From the NCBI RefSeq assembly GCF_023156385.1, contig NZ_JAKZAK010000001.1, forward strand, positions 186,001 through 250,000: DNA of 64,000 nucleotides. The letters run 5' to 3'. The notes beneath the pieces were generated by a model. That model worked only from the letters and a program-made list of their open reading frames with translations. It ran no database searches and had not been told where the DNA came from. Position numbers and translations under genes: made by a program. This DNA comes from Marinobacter xestospongiae (GTDB lineage Bacteria; Pseudomonadota; Gammaproteobacteria; Pseudomonadales; Oleiphilaceae). The stretch's first letter is position 1. Each line of letters opens with the position of its first letter. Of the stretch, positions 60,976 through 64,000 are shown in pieces.

Positions 60976-61088
60976 TCCCGGATCAGCGCCCTTGATCGAC
61001 AGTCCCTGATCGGTACTCCCGGATCAGCGGTTCCGGATAGATGGCCCTGGAAAACAGTTCTGGAAAAACAGTCCTGGATCAATAACCC
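60964..61088. repeat. degenerate 13-14-bp tandem words before nosR
   Basis: About nine successive units of the form CGGATCAGCGGTTC, CTGATCGGTACTCC, TGGAAAAACAGTCC, TGGATCAATAACCC run from the last codons of the upstream gene to 18 bp before the FNR box. Units are 13-14 bp and only loosely conserved. Confidence 0.6.
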
Positions 61089-61106
61089 GTCGCTTTCCCG
61101 AACCGG

Positions 61107-61120
61107 TTGATGGTTATCAA
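61107..61120. promoter_or_regulatory. perfect ANR/DNR box before nosR
   Basis: TTGATGGTTATCAA fits the FNR consensus at all ten defined positions. It ends 78 bp before the nosR ATG, placing the start point near 61155 if the site is class II. DNR activation of nos genes is established in pseudomonads. Confidence 0.88.
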
Positions 61121-61198
61121 TTTATTGGCTGTCGCCGCTGGTTAGGGTGGCAGCCAGGTCGGGACCTTCCCGGCACCAACCAGAAGAACGATAGAACG

Positions 61199-63364
61199 AT
61201 GAGAGTGGGAACAACCGTGAAGTTGTCTGTTGTCCTGACGCTGTTGCTGACGATGCTGGGGATGGCGTCTCCGTTGCTGGCCATGCCGGTGGCCGAGTAC
61301 GAGCCGCTGGCTGCCCGCCAGGTGGTGGCCGACGCCATGCCGGAAGTGGATCGTCTGGAGCCCCGGGAGGACAACCGGGCGATCCTGGCGCTGTACGCCG
61401 GCGACACCCTGAAAGGCTATCTCTACCAGACCCTGGACTTTGTTCAGACACCGGCTTACTCCGGCAAGCCGGTGAACGCCGTGGTGGTGATGGACCCGCA
61501 GGGGCAACTGCTGGCGACGAAGGTGATTGAGCACCACGAGCCGATCCTGCTGGTGGGCATTCCCGAGCGCCGGCTGCACGAATTCACCGATCAGTATATC
61601 GGTCTGGCGGCGGACCAGCGGGTCACCGTGGGTGGCTCCAGTGATGGCAAGCGGGTGGCGGTGGACGGGGTGTCCGGTGCCACGGTGACGGTGATGGTGA
61701 TCAACGAAGTGATCATGCGTACCGCTCACAAGGTTGCGGTTGAGCTGGGGCTCGTTGACGGTCATGCCAGCAAGCGTCCGCCAGTGGCGGAGATTGTCGG
61801 CAAGGCGGAGGCCGACAGGAACTGGTCAACGTTGACCGGCGATGGCTCCATCCGGCGTCTGCTCCTGACTCAGGAGCAGGTGGATGAGGCTTTCCGCGGC
61901 ACCGCCGCTGACAAGGGCCGGCAGGCCCGGCATGGGCGCCAGGACGGACCGGTGATCGATTTGTACGCCGCGTACCTGAATGCCCCGGGCATTGGTCGCA
62001 GCCTCCTCGGAGACCGTCAGTACGACTGGTTGATGTCCGAGTTGCAGGAGGGCGAGCATGCCATCGCGGTGATGGCCAATGGCGAGTATTCCTTCAAGGG
62101 CTCCGGCTACGTTCGTGGCGGTATCTTCGATCGCATCCAGATCCGCCAGTTTGGCGACACCTTCAACTTCCGCGACCTGGACTACCATCGCCTCAGCGAT
62201 GTCTACGCCGAAGGCATGCCGGCGTTCCGGGAAATGGCGATATTCATCGTGCGCCAGCAGTACCGTTTCGACCCCGGCACCGAATGGTCGCTGGAACTGA
62301 CGGTCAAACGCCAGACCGGTCCGCTGGACAGCGAGTTCCAGGTTTTCCCGCTCAGCTACCAGTTGCCGTCGCAGTACTACGTGCGGCCGGAGCCGGTCCT
62401 CAGCGAAGCCGATCGTCTGGCCGAGCAGCCCCTGTGGGTGCAGGTGTGGTATCAGCGCCAGTTCCAGGTGGGCGTACTGGCTGTGGGCATCGCGGTGCTG
62501 TTGTTCATTCTGTTCTTCCAGGACTGGCTGGTGCGCCGGCCCAAACTGATGCGCTACCTGCGTCACGGCTTTCTGGTCTACACCCTGGTGTTCGTCGGCT
62601 GGTACGCCCTGGGGCAGCTCTCGATAGTGAACGTGCTGACTTTCGTCCACAGCCTGATGGGCAGCTTCAGCTGGGATACCTTCCTGATCGATCCGATCCT
62701 GTTTGTGCTGTGGGCCGCAGTGGCCGCCATTGTGCTGCTGTGGGGCCGGGCGGTGTACTGCGGCTGGCTGTGCCCGTTCGGGGCGTTGCAGGAGCTGGTG
62801 AACGAGATCGCCCGCAAGCTCAAGGTGCCCCAGTACAACCTGCCGTTTGCCGTCCATGAGCGCTTGTGGGCGCTCAAGTACCTGATCCTGCTGGGGCTGT
62901 TCGGGGTGTCCCTGGAATCCATGGCGACCGCCGAACAGCTCGCGGAAGTGGAGCCCTTCAAGACCGCGATCACCCTGCGCTTCGACCGTGAATGGCCGTT
63001 CGTCACCTACGCCGTGCTGCTGGTGGTGGTCAACCTGTTCACCCGCAAAGTCTACTGCCGCTACCTCTGTCCACTGGGTGCCGCGCTGACCCTGCCGACC
63101 CGCTTCCGAGTGTTCGACTGGCTCAAGCGTCGCAAGGAGTGCGGTAACCCCTGCCGGCTGTGTGAGAAGGAATGTGAGGTCCAGGCGATCCACCCCGACG
63201 GCACCATCAATTACATGGAATGCCACTACTGCCTGGACTGCCAGATGACCTATTTCGATGACCACAAATGCCCGCCGCTGATCGTCAAACGGCGGGGTAA
63301 ACGCCGGGGACGTAATGCCCCGGGGCGGCCCGAGGAACGCATTCCTGCGGTAGCCGTGGATTGA
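61199..63364 (+). CDS. nosR: nitrous oxide reductase expression and electron-supply protein NosR
   Basis: This predicts 721 residues with a signal peptide (cleavage near PLLA-MPVAE). The periplasmic FMN-binding domain carries SGATVTV with T162 as the likely covalent FMN site. Membrane helices begin at about residue 420. The cytoplasmic end has the NapH-like motifs CGWLCPFGALQELVNE and CRYLCPLGAALTL, then ferredoxin-type CRLCEKECEVQAI and CHYCLDC for two [4Fe-4S] clusters. NosR passes electrons from quinol to NosZ and is needed for nos expression. The nosZ ATG is 63 bp downstream. A perfect FNR-type box lies upstream. Confidence 0.95.
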   Translation: MRVGTTVKLSVVLTLLLTMLGMASPLLAMPVAEYEPLAARQVVADAMPEVDRLEPREDNRAILALYAGDTLKGYLYQTLDFVQTPAYSGKPVNAVVVMDPQGQLLATKVIEHHEPILLVGIPERRLHEFTDQYIGLAADQRVTVGGSSDGKRVAVDGVSGATVTVMVINEVIMRTAHKVAVELGLVDGHASKRPPVAEIVGKAEADRNWSTLTGDGSIRRLLLTQEQVDEAFRGTAADKGRQARHGRQDGPVIDLYAAYLNAPGIGRSLLGDRQYDWLMSELQEGEHAIAVMANGEYSFKGSGYVRGGIFDRIQIRQFGDTFNFRDLDYHRLSDVYAEGMPAFREMAIFIVRQQYRFDPGTEWSLELTVKRQTGPLDSEFQVFPLSYQLPSQYYVRPEPVLSEADRLAEQPLWVQVWYQRQFQVGVLAVGIAVLLFILFFQDWLVRRPKLMRYLRHGFLVYTLVFVGWYALGQLSIVNVLTFVHSLMGSFSWDTFLIDPILFVLWAAVAAIVLLWGRAVYCGWLCPFGALQELVNEIARKLKVPQYNLPFAVHERLWALKYLILLGLFGVSLESMATAEQLAEVEPFKTAITLRFDREWPFVTYAVLLVVVNLFTRKVYCRYLCPLGAALTLPTRFRVFDWLKRRKECGNPCRLCEKECEVQAIHPDGTINYMECHYCLDCQMTYFDDHKCPPLIVKRRGKRRGRNAPGRPEERIPAVAVD

Positions 63365-63427
63365 CCAAGCCAACAGGACCCCTGTTTCTGAACCCTTATT
63401 CCTGAGTTGAAAACGGAGCACCGAACC

Positions 63428-64000
63428 ATGAAAAAAGAACAGAACGAACAGCAAGAAGCCCCGCAGGGCGGTCTCAGCCGCCGGCGTTTCCTGGGTGCCA
63501 CTGCCGCTGCTGGTGTGGTGGGTGCCACTGGTCTGGGGACGGCGGTGATGTCCCGGGAAGCCTGGGCGGACGCCGCTATGGAAGCCCGCAACAAGGCGGT
63601 GGTACATCCCGGCGAGCTGGATGAGTACTACGGCTTCTGGAGCGGTGGCCACTGTGGTGAGGTCCGGGTGCTCGGGGTGCCGTCCATGCGCGAGCTGATG
63701 CGTATTCCGGTGTTCAACGTGGACTCCGCTACCGGCTGGGGCATCACCAACGAAAGCAAGGATGTGTTGGGCCATGACAACACCTATCTCAATGGCGACG
63801 CCCACCACCCCCACATATCCATGACCGACGGTCGTTATGACGGCAAGTACCTGTTCATCAACGACAAGGCCAACACCCGGGTGGCCCGTATCCGGCTCGA
63901 CATCATGAAGACCGACAAGATCACCACGGTGCCCAACGTGCAGGCGATCCATGGTCTGCGGCTGCAGAAAGTGCCCCAGACCAACTACGTGTTCTGCAAT
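63428..64000 (+). CDS. nosZ: nitrous oxide reductase NosZ, 3' end outside window
   Basis: The first 191 codons are present and remain open to the window edge; the full protein is usually about 640 residues. A twin-arginine signal ([19 protein letters not shown], residues 17-35) marks Tat export of the folded copper enzyme, as in clade I NosZ. The N-terminal propeller begins with [18 protein letters not shown], and the first CuZ histidines lie in [10 protein letters not shown] (H126, H127, H129). It reduces nitrous oxide to dinitrogen in the periplasm. It follows nosR by 63 bp without a strong ribosome-binding site. Confidence 0.96.
   Translation, partial: MKKEQNEQQEAPQGGLSRRRFLGATAAAGVVGATGLGTAVMSREAWADAAMEARNKAVVHPGELDEYYGFWSGGHCGEVRVLGVPSMRELMRIPVFNVDSATGWGITNESKDVLGHDNTYLNGDAHHPHISMTDGRYDGKYLFINDKANTRVARIRLDIMKTDKITTVPNVQAIHGLRLQKVPQTNYVFCN

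Noticed and set aside
61826..63952. 708-codon minus-strand frame across nosR and nosZ
   Set aside because: Antisense shadow of two recognised genes, with no domain features of its own.

Overview
The window looks like a chromosome segment of a denitrifying marine-type gammaproteobacterium (Marinobacter or Pseudomonas-like; an inference from gene content and order, not from a marker gene). The backbone is GC-rich and carries most of a nitrate-respiration and nitrous-oxide-reduction programme: narXL, a divergent narK-like gene, narGHJI with a parvulin isomerase, a DNR-like regulator, a narK1-narK2 pair, nosR and the start of nosZ. Genes of anaerobic metabolism sit alongside: hemN (oxygen-independent haem synthesis), ubiU, ubiV and ubiT (oxygen-independent ubiquinone synthesis) and a chemoreceptor with a nitrate/nitrite-sensing NIT domain. 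Near-consensus ANR/DNR (FNR-type) boxes lie before hemN, ubiT, the dnr-like gene, narK1 and nosR, which ties these scattered units into one anaerobic regulon. Layout: 1-5.6 kb holds the end of an oxalate/formate-type transporter, a ModE-like regulator, small envelope proteins and an LpxR-like outer-membrane lipase. 5.6-11.4 kb holds an acetyltransferase, a large orphan zinc-ribbon protein and two lipoproteins. 11.6-17.3 kb is a light-repair block: a cryptochrome/photolyase with a 47-residue DUF2256 partner, a tandem HAD protein, a DUF2845 protein and an Fe-S (6-4)-type photolyase. 17.3-24.7 kb holds a DUF2235 hydrolase fused to a PilZ domain, hemN, a propeller-like lipoprotein and the NIT chemoreceptor. 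25-40.4 kb is the ubi/nar/dnr block. 40.4-44.2 kb holds an outer-membrane protein, an RstB/RstA-like two-component pair and a lipoprotein. About 44.45-53.65 kb is an accessory island of AT-rich, mostly same-strand small genes. It is best read as an integron cassette array without an integrase in view. Several cassettes begin with a 7-bp core site (GTTAAGT, GTTAGCA, GTTGTGT, GTTACGT) whose exact reverse complement starts the attC-like site at the end of the same cassette; others match with one base changed. An IS1182-type element and a 187-bp internally deleted derivative sit in tandem exactly at one attC core. 53.8-56.9 kb returns to backbone (lipoprotein, alpha/beta hydrolase) and ends in a 226-bp nested palindromic element. 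56.9-64 kb is the second denitrification block: narK2, narK1, a DGC zinc-binding protein with a small partner, nosR and truncated nosZ. How it works together: nitrate is imported by the NarK carriers, sensed by NarX and signalled through NarL, and reduced by NarGHI using ubiquinol that UbiTUV can supply without oxygen. HemN keeps haem available, and NosRZ performs the last step of denitrification. Repeated NarL-like heptamers (TACCCCC) and a shared decamer (CCCTTTGGAG) occur in the nar-linked intergenic regions. Nothing resembling rRNA, tRNA or CRISPR arrays was seen.
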